The notes under the pieces: generated by a model
What the model was told of the DNA's origin: nothing
Seen by the model: only the letters and a program-made list of their open reading frames with translations
Database searches by the model: none
From: Methanosarcinaceae archaeon UBA470
Lineage (GTDB): Archaea; Halobacteriota; Methanosarcinia; Methanosarcinales; Methanosarcinaceae
Length of the DNA stretch: 27,170 bases
Assembly: GCA_002508425.1 (NCBI GenBank)
Contig: DAKU01000005.1
Coordinates: forward strand, 12,193-39,362
Direction of reading: 5' to 3'
Shown: positions 8,320-14,870 of the stretch, piece after piece
Numbering within the stretch: position 1 is the stretch's first letter
How the letters are laid out: each line of letters begins with the position of its first letter
Program-made: the position numbers and the translations under genes

Positions 8320-8508
8320 ATGTCCAATACTCTCAACCAAAAGACTGGTACATCCTATCCGATAGCAAATATCGCTTTGGACTATGCGCAGGTCATAATA
8401 GCACTCGTCGTAATTGTGCTGCTCTTAGTCTCTATTGATAGGATGGTAGACTTAGTTAGTCTTATAAGGGACATTTTTGGCCCAAACACCCTTCCATGCG
8501 GACCGTAA
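8320..8508 (+). CDS. Small predicted membrane protein, unrecognised
   Basis: About 62 residues from the ATG at 8320 (MSNTLNQKT), which has a purine-rich CAGGGGAT before it; in-frame ATGs at 8296 and 8269 would give 70 and 79 residues. The middle is one hydrophobic segment (VIIALVVIVLLLVSI) followed by an amphipathic stretch (RMVDLVSLIRDIF) and the end PNTLPCGP. A TATA-like CATAAATAA near 8251-8259 fits a start upstream of either of the later ATGs. The gene ends just before the long hairpin at 8533. I do not recognise a family. The 247 bases before it (8022-8268) are AT-rich and show no other gene. Confidence 0.5.
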   Translation: MSNTLNQKTGTSYPIANIALDYAQVIIALVVIVLLLVSIDRMVDLVSLIRDIFGPNTLPCGP

Positions 8509-8532
8509 TTATGCATAGTTAGATTACAAAAA

Positions 8533-8575
8533 AGAAAAGCTGAAATGAGGCAGGATTCCTCATTTCTTCTTTTCT
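8533..8575. terminator. Long hairpin, probable bidirectional terminator
   Basis: Inverted repeat with 18-base arms, 16 of 18 matching, around a 7-base loop; the inner 9 bases (GAAATGAGG / CCTCATTTC) pair perfectly. The plus-strand right arm is T-rich, as is the minus-strand copy. It lies between two converging genes and overlaps the last codons (EKKK and stop) of the PGF-CTERM gene. Confidence 0.7.
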
Positions 8576-9198
8576 AAAAAGATTAGTCCAACGAATGCCA
8601 GAAGGGAGAACACAACTGTGAATCCGGGCGTAGACGGTACAGGTACAGCACTCTTAGGTTCTTCTCCAAAGTGGAGAGCCTCAACCGCATCAATATCTGA
8701 TCCAGGTTCTCTGCCTGTTGTGGTTGTTTCTCTATCTTCGATCTTTACATATCTGGCCCAGTTGAGTTTAGAATCTGCAAGGTCAAATTCATCAGTTCCT
8801 AGCCCCTCACCAAGGGACTCCCAGGTCTGCATATCCTGGCTGACAAATACCTCATAGGCTTCGGGAGTATCTTTGCCATAAAATATTTGATCCTTTTCAT
8901 ATACCCTGAGGTCGTCCCCTTCCTCATCAAGAATCAACTCGTTAGCTCCCATATCAACTATCACATAACCGCCACCTAGTGAAAGGGGTTCGATCTTATT
9001 TATGTCTACGACGCCTATAATATAATGATCATACGTATTGAAATTAGTCGTGCCTCCTAGTTCCTTTTCTACAACAGCGTTAGCATAGGCGCGGCTATCA
9101 GTTCCTGCGGTTCTCCCATCTGCTGCAAATGCAGTGAAAGAGAGAGAAAGCATTAGAATCAACGATATGATCATGTAAGATAGTTTTCTTTCTAGCAT
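8560..9198 (-). CDS. Secreted PGF-CTERM surface protein, discoidin-like
   Basis: 212 residues. The N terminus is a signal peptide (MLERKL, hydrophobic IISLILMLSLSF, likely cut after AFA). The C terminus has the three-part PGF-CTERM signal: PSTPGF, a hydrophobic helix (VVFSLLAFVGLIFL) and the basic end EKKK. In archaea archaeosortase A processes such tails and attaches the protein to a membrane lipid. The body (EVFVSQDMQTWESLG, LNWARYVKIED) resembles F5/8 type C (discoidin) domains, which bind sugars or surfaces; there are no cysteines in it. The start at 9198 is preferred over an ATG at 9210 because GGTGGTCA (complement of 9200-9207) is a good ribosome binding site. Partner and ligand are unknown. 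Confidence 0.83.
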   Translation of the reverse strand: MLERKLSYMIISLILMLSLSFTAFAADGRTAGTDSRAYANAVVEKELGGTTNFNTYDHYIIGVVDINKIEPLSLGGGYVIVDMGANELILDEEGDDLRVYEKDQIFYGKDTPEAYEVFVSQDMQTWESLGEGLGTDEFDLADSKLNWARYVKIEDRETTTTGREPGSDIDAVEALHFGEEPKSAVPVPSTPGFTVVFSLLAFVGLIFLEKKK

Positions 9199-9342
9199 GT
9201 GACCACCCATATTGAATTGTCACAATTGATACTTACCTATGTGTAGATAAAACTATCTCTATTTTTAGGGAAATTACGCATCAAAACCAGCTTTTCATTT
9301 ATAAGATATTTAGTTATAACCTGAACCCTACCATTTAGCATT

Positions 9343-10770
9343 CTACCTCATATTTGACCTTACAGGAAAAGATGCCCATGGCAAAGCACATAGTGGACAT
9401 TCCGGACCAAATCCTGCTGCTGCATAACCTCTCATCCCACCTGCTGCGTTGAACACTTTTTTAAAACCCTTTTGCTTTAGAATACTTGCACCCATACTTG
9501 ATCTTTGCCCACTTCCGCAGATAATAACTGTTTCTGTTGTCGGATCTAGTTCAACATATCTCTTTCTTAGGTCAGCAACTGGAATGTTTATGGCATTGTG
9601 TAGATGAAAACTATCATATTCACTTACTGATCTGACATCCACAAAGACCGTAGCATCACCTTGCATTACGCGTTGATGCAATTCATGTGACGATAACTGT
9701 GGCACATGTCCTGCAGGCAAACCTGCCGTAACCCATGCATACATGCCACCAACCAAGTACCCATAAACTCTGTCAAGTCCCACTCTGCGCAACTGCATGG
9801 AAGCCTCAACTGCCTGTTCATACCCTTCTGACACTAGGAGAATATCTGTTTCAGGAGGAAGCAACCATCCTGAAAAAGTGGGAAAATTGCTATCAAGATC
9901 AATGCTGTAAGCTCCTTGGATATGCTGTCCTCCGAATGCTTCAAAGTTGCGCACATCCAGCACCAAAGTGTTAGTACCAGCCGCAAGAGAAGAGAATGCA
10001 GATGGTTCCAACTCTTCCAAAAGTGGCATGTCGATGATCTTTATGGGCCCCTGTTTGTTTATAGAGGTGCATCTGCTGAAATGGTCAGGAGCATCGGGCA
10101 TACCATGTGTAAGAGAATCTATGAACTTCTTGCGATCATTGATCTTCAATGCATAGTTGAATTTCTTTTCATACCCAATAGTACTGGTCCTCTTTGCTGC
10201 CATTGCTCGGCCACACAGAGAACCAGCCCCATGGGCGGGACATACTTCACAGGTATCGGGTAGTTTCATTATTTTCTCATGCAGACTGTCATAAAGCTTA
10301 GAAGCAAGTTCCTCTGCCCTTCCCGGAAATAGGTCAGGACGTCCCACATCCCCCACAAATAGAGTATCACCACAGAACAACGCTACCGGATCATCTCCCC
10401 TTGACCTGTCTACTACCACATAAGAAATGTGCTCAGGAGTGTGTCCTGGAGTTTCAAATATTTTTATGGTCATGTCTTCTAGCTCAAAGGAATCACCTTC
10501 TGAGAGAGGCGTGTAGTCAAAATCATAATTTGCAGACCTTGGCCCATATATAGTAGCACCTGTTTTCTGTGCAAGATCCATATGCCCCGATATAAAATCA
10601 GCATGCAGGTGAGTTTCAAGTATATGTGTTATCCTAGTACCCATCTCTCTGGCAACCTCAATGTACATATCAGCATCTCGGCGTGGATCTATTATAGCAC
10701 ATAGCTTGTCCCCACCCAGAAAATAGGAACTGTGTGCTATCTTTTTCGTAAAGAACTGCTGTATTATCAT
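9343..10770 (-). CDS. MBL-fold / rhodanese / rhodanese protein, persulfide dioxygenase-like (CstB/ETHE1 type)
   Basis: 475 residues. Residues 1-240 are an ETHE1/glyoxalase II-like MBL domain with T53-H54-L-H56-A-D58, H110 in TPGHTPEH, D135 in CGDTLF and H180 in CPAHGAG. Two rhodanese domains follow (about 265-350 and 370-465). The second has an active-site cysteine loop CGSGQRS; in the first, the matching loop reads VSEGYEQ and lacks the cysteine, so it is probably inactive. Relatives oxidise glutathione or CoA persulfide and transfer sulfane sulfur, giving a role in sulfide or reactive-sulfur handling. ATG 10770 is the start because GGAGTGA (complement of 10776-10782) is next to it; a TTG at 10785 is less likely. 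Unlinked by operon to its neighbours. Confidence 0.88.
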   Translation of the reverse strand: MIIQQFFTKKIAHSSYFLGGDKLCAIIDPRRDADMYIEVAREMGTRITHILETHLHADFISGHMDLAQKTGATIYGPRSANYDFDYTPLSEGDSFELEDMTIKIFETPGHTPEHISYVVVDRSRGDDPVALFCGDTLFVGDVGRPDLFPGRAEELASKLYDSLHEKIMKLPDTCEVCPAHGAGSLCGRAMAAKRTSTIGYEKKFNYALKINDRKKFIDSLTHGMPDAPDHFSRCTSINKQGPIKIIDMPLLEELEPSAFSSLAAGTNTLVLDVRNFEAFGGQHIQGAYSIDLDSNFPTFSGWLLPPETDILLVSEGYEQAVEASMQLRRVGLDRVYGYLVGGMYAWVTAGLPAGHVPQLSSHELHQRVMQGDATVFVDVRSVSEYDSFHLHNAINIPVADLRKRYVELDPTTETVIICGSGQRSSMGASILKQKGFKKVFNAAGGMRGYAAAGFGPECPLCALPWASFPVRSNMR

Positions 10771-10784
10771 GAACTTCACTCCCA

Positions 10785-10812
10785 ATTTGTATATTTGTTA
10801 TAGATACAAATA
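10785..10812 (-). promoter_or_regulatory. Inverted repeat, putative operator of the MBL-rhodanese gene
   Basis: ATTTGTAT (10785-10792) and ATACAAAT (10804-10811) are perfect 8-base inverted arms; a nested pair TATTTGT (10792-10798) and ACAAATA (10806-10812) also matches. The element lies directly upstream of the ribosome binding site, where the core promoter of the minus-strand gene should be, so a bound protein would block transcription. The regulator is unknown. Confidence 0.5.
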
Positions 10813-10925
10813 GGTGATTCACATGATCTGCTATCCGTTACCAATATCCGATCCATGAGTTCATTGGTTTAATTAGACGCTATTTATGCGCAATATGTTT
10901 GTAAATATGCAAAAATGAAATGCAA

Positions 10926-10945
10926 TTTTGGAGTCTACTCCAAAA
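10926..10945 (+). promoter_or_regulatory. Palindromic operator TTTTGGAGT-CT-ACTCCAAAA
   Basis: Perfect 9-base inverted arms around a 2-base centre. It abuts the TATA-like CTTATATTTATC (10948-10959) that points rightward, a position where a bound repressor would exclude TBP/TFB. The left arm and centre recur, slightly altered, at 11841-11856 before the znuA-like gene. The DtxR/MntR-family protein encoded at 11381 is the obvious candidate ligand (inference). Confidence 0.6.
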
Positions 10946-10947
10946 AC

Positions 10948-10959
10948 CTTATATTTATC
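10948..10959 (+). promoter_or_regulatory. TATA box of a small transcript
   Basis: CTTATATTTATC matches the archaeal TATA consensus. Its centre predicts transcription start near 10977-10980, a few bases before the ATG of the 40-codon reading frame at 10985. Confidence 0.5.
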
Positions 10960-10984
10960 GCCAGAGTAAAACCATTTGTATTTC

Positions 10985-11107
10985 ATGTACAGGGAGCACG
11001 TACTTACTAGAGCATTCATTAAAATTGTTGAGCAAAAAACACCTTTAATCATCTGGCGGTCTATATACTCCCCTTTTGTGCATGAAAAAACAGGAGGGAG
11101 AAGGTGA
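10985..11107 (+). CDS. Possible 40-residue protein (or small RNA) under the palindromic operator
   Basis: A short frame starting MYREHVLTRAF and ending VHEKTGGRR. No ribosome binding site, but the upstream TATA box would give a nearly leaderless mRNA. It is basic, with an amphipathic N-terminal half and PLIIWRSIY in the middle. The stop codon lies inside an imperfect hairpin that could end the transcript near 11140. The frame may be fortuitous and the product an RNA. A 100-codon frame on the opposite strand of this region has no promoter or ribosome binding site and was not accepted. From 11141 to about 11340 I see no gene. Confidence 0.3.
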   Translation: MYREHVLTRAFIKIVEQKTPLIIWRSIYSPFVHEKTGGRR

Positions 11108-11140
11108 GAGGAAAAGAAAAAATTTCTTTCACTTGCCTCC
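11093..11140 (+). terminator. Imperfect hairpin at end of small transcript
   Basis: GGAGG (11093-11097) pairs with CCTCC (11136-11140); inside, AAG/CTT, TGA/TCA and a GAAA-rich/TTTC-rich segment also pair around a short A loop. A T-rich stretch follows. Probable 3' end signal or a structured part of a small RNA. Confidence 0.35.
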
Positions 11141-11350
11141 TTTATTCCCATAGAGAATGCAGGGGATGAATACATTTTTGGAATAATGCCAATTTAATTG
11201 GAGCGATATAAAAACGTTTTACACATATTGTTCTTTCAGGCCTTTGCATACCACGCTTAAACTCAGCTTATCAAAAGTAGTTACTATATTGAGCCATGGT
11301 TAGAAATACGATCAAAAATAAATGCTTAATTTGACACCACATCAAAAAAG

Positions 11351-11370
11351 TTAAATAAACCTTATTTGCT
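11351..11370 (+). promoter_or_regulatory. Promoter of the DtxR-family gene
   Basis: TTAAATAAA (11351-11359) is TATA-like; start would be close to the ATG at 11381, so a nearly leaderless mRNA is possible. AAATAA-ACC-TTATTT is a 6-base inverted repeat on the same spot and might be an autoregulatory site. Confidence 0.4.
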
Positions 11371-11380
11371 ACAAGGATGC

Positions 11381-11812
11381 ATGGAATGTTTTACAGGACT
11401 GGAAGTATCCCCAAGGAAAGTTGATTACCTAAAGTTCCTCCTTAAAAAAGATGAAACAGTACGTACAACTGACATATCGTCCGAACTCAATGTAGACCCA
11501 TCCACAACAACAAAGACTTTGGGAGATCTTGCATCCCATGGATATGTGGACCATGTGCCTTACAGAGGAGTACGGTTAACAGAAAAGGGTAAAGAATATG
11601 CACAGTTCCTTATCCACAGACATAACATCTTAAGCCTTCTTCTAACACATTATGGACTTTCTGCCGAAGAATCATGCCATGAGGTGTCCAGATTCGAAGC
11701 TTATGTTTCTAAAGATGCTATTGAAAAGATATGTGCCTCAATGGGACATCCTACTGTAAGTGTCTGTGGAAAGATACCACATGGATCATGCAAGATGGGA
11801 GAACATTCCTAA
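11381..11812 (+). CDS. DtxR/MntR-family metal-dependent transcriptional regulator
   Basis: 143 residues. An N-terminal winged helix (KVDYLKFLLKKDETVRTTDISSELNV, wing KTLGDLASHGYVDHVPYRGVRLTEKG) is followed by the dimerisation/metal domain with H-RHNILSLLL, ESCHEVSRFEAYVS and GHPTVSVCGKIPHG, hallmarks of the family. Such proteins sense Mn, Fe or Zn and repress uptake genes. Extra cysteines stand at both ends (MECF; SVCGKIPHGSCKMG), suggesting thiolate ligands and hence possibly Zn. No C-terminal SH3-like domain, as in MntR. The in-frame TTG at 11366 would add five residues (including another Cys) but lacks a ribosome binding site; AAGG precedes the ATG at 11381. It lies 91 bases ahead of the importer operon it probably controls. 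Confidence 0.87.
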   Translation: MECFTGLEVSPRKVDYLKFLLKKDETVRTTDISSELNVDPSTTTKTLGDLASHGYVDHVPYRGVRLTEKGKEYAQFLIHRHNILSLLLTHYGLSAEESCHEVSRFEAYVSKDAIEKICASMGHPTVSVCGKIPHGSCKMGEHS

Positions 11813-11840
11813 AAGTGTATAATTTTTTTGTCACATAATG

Positions 11841-11878
11841 TTGGAGTGTACCCAAATTTTTTGGTTATACTAAACATG
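11841..11878 (+). promoter_or_regulatory. Putative operator region of the metal importer operon
   Basis: TTGGAGTGTACCCAAA (11841-11856) repeats the left arm and centre of the palindrome at 10926 with one substitution and a one-base shortening. Directly after it TTTGGTTATACTAAA (11860-11874) is a near-palindrome of the kind bound by DtxR-family proteins. A TATA-like TATAATTTT at 11818-11826 would start transcription inside the first element. GAGGTGGAG before 11904 is the ribosome binding site. Confidence 0.5.
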
Positions 11879-11903
11879 ACTGCGCAAAAATAAGAGGTGG
11901 AGT

Positions 11904-12803
11904 ATGAACAAATTAATAAAACCATTAGCAATCTTCGCAATATGCGCTATATTGCTGTTTAGCGGATGTACTGAAAAAGTGCAGGAAAACTCTACGGAAA
12001 CAGAAGTTTCCAGCGACAAACTGATAGTTGCAGTAAGTATCCTCCCTCAAGCAGAATTTGTGGAACAAATAGGAGGAAACAATGTCAAAACCGTAGTGAT
12101 GGTCCCCCCTGGCTCTGACCCTCATTCTTATGAGCCAACACCAAGCCAACTCGAAAATCTGAGTAATGCTCAAATGTATGTAAAAGTTGGATCGGGCCTT
12201 TCCTTCGAAACTGTATGGATGGATAAATTAATTTCAATTAACTCTAAAATGCTAGTAGTTAATTCTTCTGCAGGCATCAAACAAATAATGATTGAAAATG
12301 ATCCTGATGGAGATACTGGTGCAGATCCTCATGTATGGACTTCACCTCTGAATGCAAAAGTAATGGTGAAAAGCATATATGATGGGCTTGTATCCATAGA
12401 TCCGGATAATGAAACAACATACAAACAGAATTATGATAGCTATATTGCCAAGCTGGATGAAGCAGATACAAAACTGAAAACTGCACTTGCGGGAAAAGAA
12501 GGAACTAGTTTTATGGTATACCACCCTGCATGGGCATATCTCGCGAAGGACTATGGCCTGAATGAGATTGCTGTAGAAGTACAAGGTAAGGAACCAAGTC
12601 CACAGGACATGCAAAAACTTATAGATGAAGCTAAAGAAAAAGGAATAAAAGTGATCTTTGTGCAAAGTGGATTTAGCACAGCAAGCGCAAAGACAATTGC
12701 GGACCAAATAGGTGGAGAGGTTGTAGAAGTAGATCCACTTGCAAAGGATTATATAGATAACTTGGATAGGGTTTCTAATGCATTTGCAAAAGGATTGGCA
12801 TAA
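11904..12803 (+). CDS. znuA: ZnuA-like metal ABC transporter substrate-binding lipoprotein
   Basis: 299 residues, cluster A-I/TroA fold. The lipobox FSGC puts the lipidated cysteine at C22, so the mature protein is anchored outside the cell membrane. Probable metal ligands are H74 (DPHSYEP), H143 (DPHVW), H207 (YHPAW) and an acidic residue near the end (VEVDPLA). Three histidines are the zinc-type set; manganese binders have Glu at the third place, so zinc is the more likely substrate, though the long His-rich loop of many ZnuA proteins is absent. GAGGTGGAG before the ATG is a strong ribosome binding site. First gene of a three-gene importer operon. Confidence 0.88.
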   Translation: MNKLIKPLAIFAICAILLFSGCTEKVQENSTETEVSSDKLIVAVSILPQAEFVEQIGGNNVKTVVMVPPGSDPHSYEPTPSQLENLSNAQMYVKVGSGLSFETVWMDKLISINSKMLVVNSSAGIKQIMIENDPDGDTGADPHVWTSPLNAKVMVKSIYDGLVSIDPDNETTYKQNYDSYIAKLDEADTKLKTALAGKEGTSFMVYHPAWAYLAKDYGLNEIAVEVQGKEPSPQDMQKLIDEAKEKGIKVIFVQSGFSTASAKTIADQIGGEVVEVDPLAKDYIDNLDRVSNAFAKGLA

Positions 12804-13553
12804 ATGAAAGAGGTCATAGAACTTCAAAATGTATGGGTAAACTATGGTAATGTCACTGTTCTGGAAGATGTAAATCTTACAGTACATGACAAGGATTTCC
12901 TGGGCATCATTGGGCCCAACGGAGGAGGAAAAAGTACACTTCTTAAGGTGATCCTCGGCCTCATAACCCCTGAAAAAGGGGTTGTGAAGCTTTTGGGTGA
13001 TAAACCGGAGAAGGCACGTAAGTATGTGGGGTATGTGCCCCAATATGCCTCCTTCAATCTTACATTTCCCATCAGCGTATGGGAAGTTGTCTTGATGGGA
13101 CGCATGAATAATGTGGGCCCATTAAGAAAATATGGTGAAAAAGACTATGAAGCTGCACGTGAGGCTTTGAAAAAAGTTAAAATGCTTGAGTTTAAAGACC
13201 GTCAGATAAATGAACTATCCGGCGGACAACGCCAGAGAGTATTTATTGCCAGATCCCTTGTCACTGATCCAAAGCTTCTTATCCTTGATGAACCCGCAAC
13301 AGGAGTAGACTCTGTCATGCAAAAAGAGTTCTACGAACTGCTTAAGGAACTAAAACAGCATATAGCTATTGTTATGGTTTCTCACGATATAAGTGCAATT
13401 TCAATCTATGTAGACAAAGTAGCGTGCCTTAACAGAAAGCTACATTATCATAACTCAAAGGAATTAAGTCCGGAGGACATTGATGCTTCGTATGCGTGTC
13501 CCGTGGAAATGCTTGCACATGGAATGCCACACAGAGTGCTTAAGATACATTGA
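12804..13553 (+). CDS. znuC: ZnuC-like ABC transporter ATPase
   Basis: 249 residues, ATP-binding subunit of the metal importer. Walker A GPNGGGKST, Q-loop in VPQYASF, signature LSGGQRQR, Walker B LLILDEPATGVD and the H-loop VSHD are all present. It begins directly after the znuA stop codon with no gap, so translation is coupled. It powers the permease encoded next. Confidence 0.92.
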   Translation: MKEVIELQNVWVNYGNVTVLEDVNLTVHDKDFLGIIGPNGGGKSTLLKVILGLITPEKGVVKLLGDKPEKARKYVGYVPQYASFNLTFPISVWEVVLMGRMNNVGPLRKYGEKDYEAAREALKKVKMLEFKDRQINELSGGQRQRVFIARSLVTDPKLLILDEPATGVDSVMQKEFYELLKELKQHIAIVMVSHDISAISIYVDKVACLNRKLHYHNSKELSPEDIDASYACPVEMLAHGMPHRVLKIH

Positions 13554-13565
13554 GGTAACAAAAAC

Positions 13566-14381
13566 ATGTTAGAGGTTCTTCAGTATGATTTTATGAGGAA
13601 CGCCCTCCTCACTGCCATCCTTGCAAGTATCGCCTGTGGGATCATAGGTGTTTATGTAGTTGTGAAAAAGATAGCCTCCCTCAGTGGAGGAATTACTCAT
13701 GCTTCCTTTGGCGGTATTGGCCTTGGTTATTTCCTTGGAATTAACCCCTTATATGGCCTTATACCATTCAGCCTGCTTTCTGCTGTGGTTATGGGACTTG
13801 TAAGTAAGCGTTCAAAAGTGTCAGAGGATACTGCTACCAGTATACTGTGGTCCCTGGGAATGGCACTAGGCATTATTTTCATAAACCTGACACCTGGCTA
13901 TGCACCCGATTTAATGACCTACCTTTTTGGAAATATACTGACCGTGTCCACATCCGACCTATATATAATGGTTGCACTTAATGCCCTCATAGTGGTCATA
14001 GTATATGCATTCTACAAAGAGTTCATGGCCATATGCTTCGATGAGGAATTTGCATCAGTAATAGGAGTTGCAGTGGAACGCATGTATCTGCTGCTTTTAT
14101 GCCTCATAGCCCTTACCATTGTGTTGCTCATCAAAGTAGTAGGTATAATCCTTATCATAGCTTTGCTTACAATGCCAGCCAGCCTGAGCGCACATTATAC
14201 ACATAACCTGCGCAATATGATGTACCTATCCATCTTCTTTGGAGCATTGTTCAGTATAATGGGACTAATCCTTTCCTATACTCTGGACATACCATCAGGT
14301 GCCACTATAATCCTTGTGATGTCAGCAGTATATATAATCCATTTTATGTATGATGGTATAAAAAAGAAGGTCCATGCTTAA
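13566..14381 (+). CDS. znuB: ZnuB-like ABC transporter permease (ABC-3 family)
   Basis: 271 residues with about eight hydrophobic membrane segments and ABC-3 family features (GVYVVVKKIASLSGGITHASFGGIGLGY near the N terminus; a long hydrophobic run LLLLCLIALTIVLLIKVVGIILIIALL about residues 177-204). It forms the membrane channel of the metal importer. TTGAGGTAAC gives a ribosome binding site about eight bases upstream. The end is basic and cytoplasmic (KKKVHA). Last gene of the operon; a hairpin follows at once. Confidence 0.91.
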   Translation: MLEVLQYDFMRNALLTAILASIACGIIGVYVVVKKIASLSGGITHASFGGIGLGYFLGINPLYGLIPFSLLSAVVMGLVSKRSKVSEDTATSILWSLGMALGIIFINLTPGYAPDLMTYLFGNILTVSTSDLYIMVALNALIVVIVYAFYKEFMAICFDEEFASVIGVAVERMYLLLLCLIALTIVLLIKVVGIILIIALLTMPASLSAHYTHNLRNMMYLSIFFGALFSIMGLILSYTLDIPSGATIILVMSAVYIIHFMYDGIKKKVHA

Positions 14382-14410
14382 AGGATATACAGCATTAAAG
14401 CTAATATCCT
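14382..14410. terminator. Hairpin between converging znuB and SMR genes
   Basis: AGGATAT (14382-14388) and ATATCCT (14404-14410) are perfect 7-base arms with a 15-base loop in the 36-base gap between two converging stops. Probable shared terminator. Confidence 0.45.
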
Positions 14411-14417
14411 AAAGTAA

Positions 14418-14741
14418 TTAAGGGATATTTGTGCTTAAATGCAGTCCGACCACTCCTATTATGATCAGTGCAAGGAACATTATTTTTATAAGTGGCATTG
14501 GTTCATTGAACCCTATGAACCCAATAAATGAGATCATTGCCACCCCAAGGCCTGCCCATATAGCATAGGCAACACTTACATCGATCTTTTTCAGGGCGAT
14601 GGTAAAGGACACAAAACTGATACCATAGAACACAAATATCAATATCGATGGCAATGTTCTTGTAAACCCTTCAGACAGTTTCATACATGTGGTCCCGCAT
14701 ATTTCGAACAGTATTGCAGCGGCAAGGTATAGATAGCTCAT
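14418..14741 (-). CDS. Small multidrug resistance (SMR/EmrE-like) transporter
   Basis: 107 residues, four membrane helices. The first helix has the essential proton/drug-binding glutamate at E13 in AAAILFEICGTTCMKLSEGFT, closely like EmrE (E14), and the third has YAIWAGLG, the EmrE-type helix-packing motif. The family exports cationic drugs or quaternary ammonium compounds by proton antiport as an antiparallel dimer. Its substrate here is unknown. AGGAGGA lies directly upstream of the ATG. It is a single gene; a TATA-like TATAATA stands just ahead of the ribosome binding site. Confidence 0.92.
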   Translation of the reverse strand: MSYLYLAAAILFEICGTTCMKLSEGFTRTLPSILIFVFYGISFVSFTIALKKIDVSVAYAIWAGLGVAMISFIGFIGFNEPMPLIKIMFLALIIIGVVGLHLSTNIP

Positions 14742-14870
14742 ATTCCTCCTATTATATTGTAAACTTTGCAGAAAGCTTGGATGTTGTTTTATGAAACTGA
14801 GATATATTAACTACCTCCAGCACCTTACAAGTTTACCCAAAAACAAAATGTGACATGATATGAAAGTATT

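Noticed and set aside
10873..11175. 100-codon minus-strand frame in the gap before the DtxR-family gene
   Set aside because: No promoter or ribosome binding site, low-complexity composition rich in Phe, Ser and Cys, and it lies antisense to the better-supported small transcript unit.
12342..13043. 233-codon minus-strand frame across znuA and znuC
   Set aside because: Antisense to two clear family members; rich in Cys, Phe, Ile and Tyr as expected from the complement of coding DNA.
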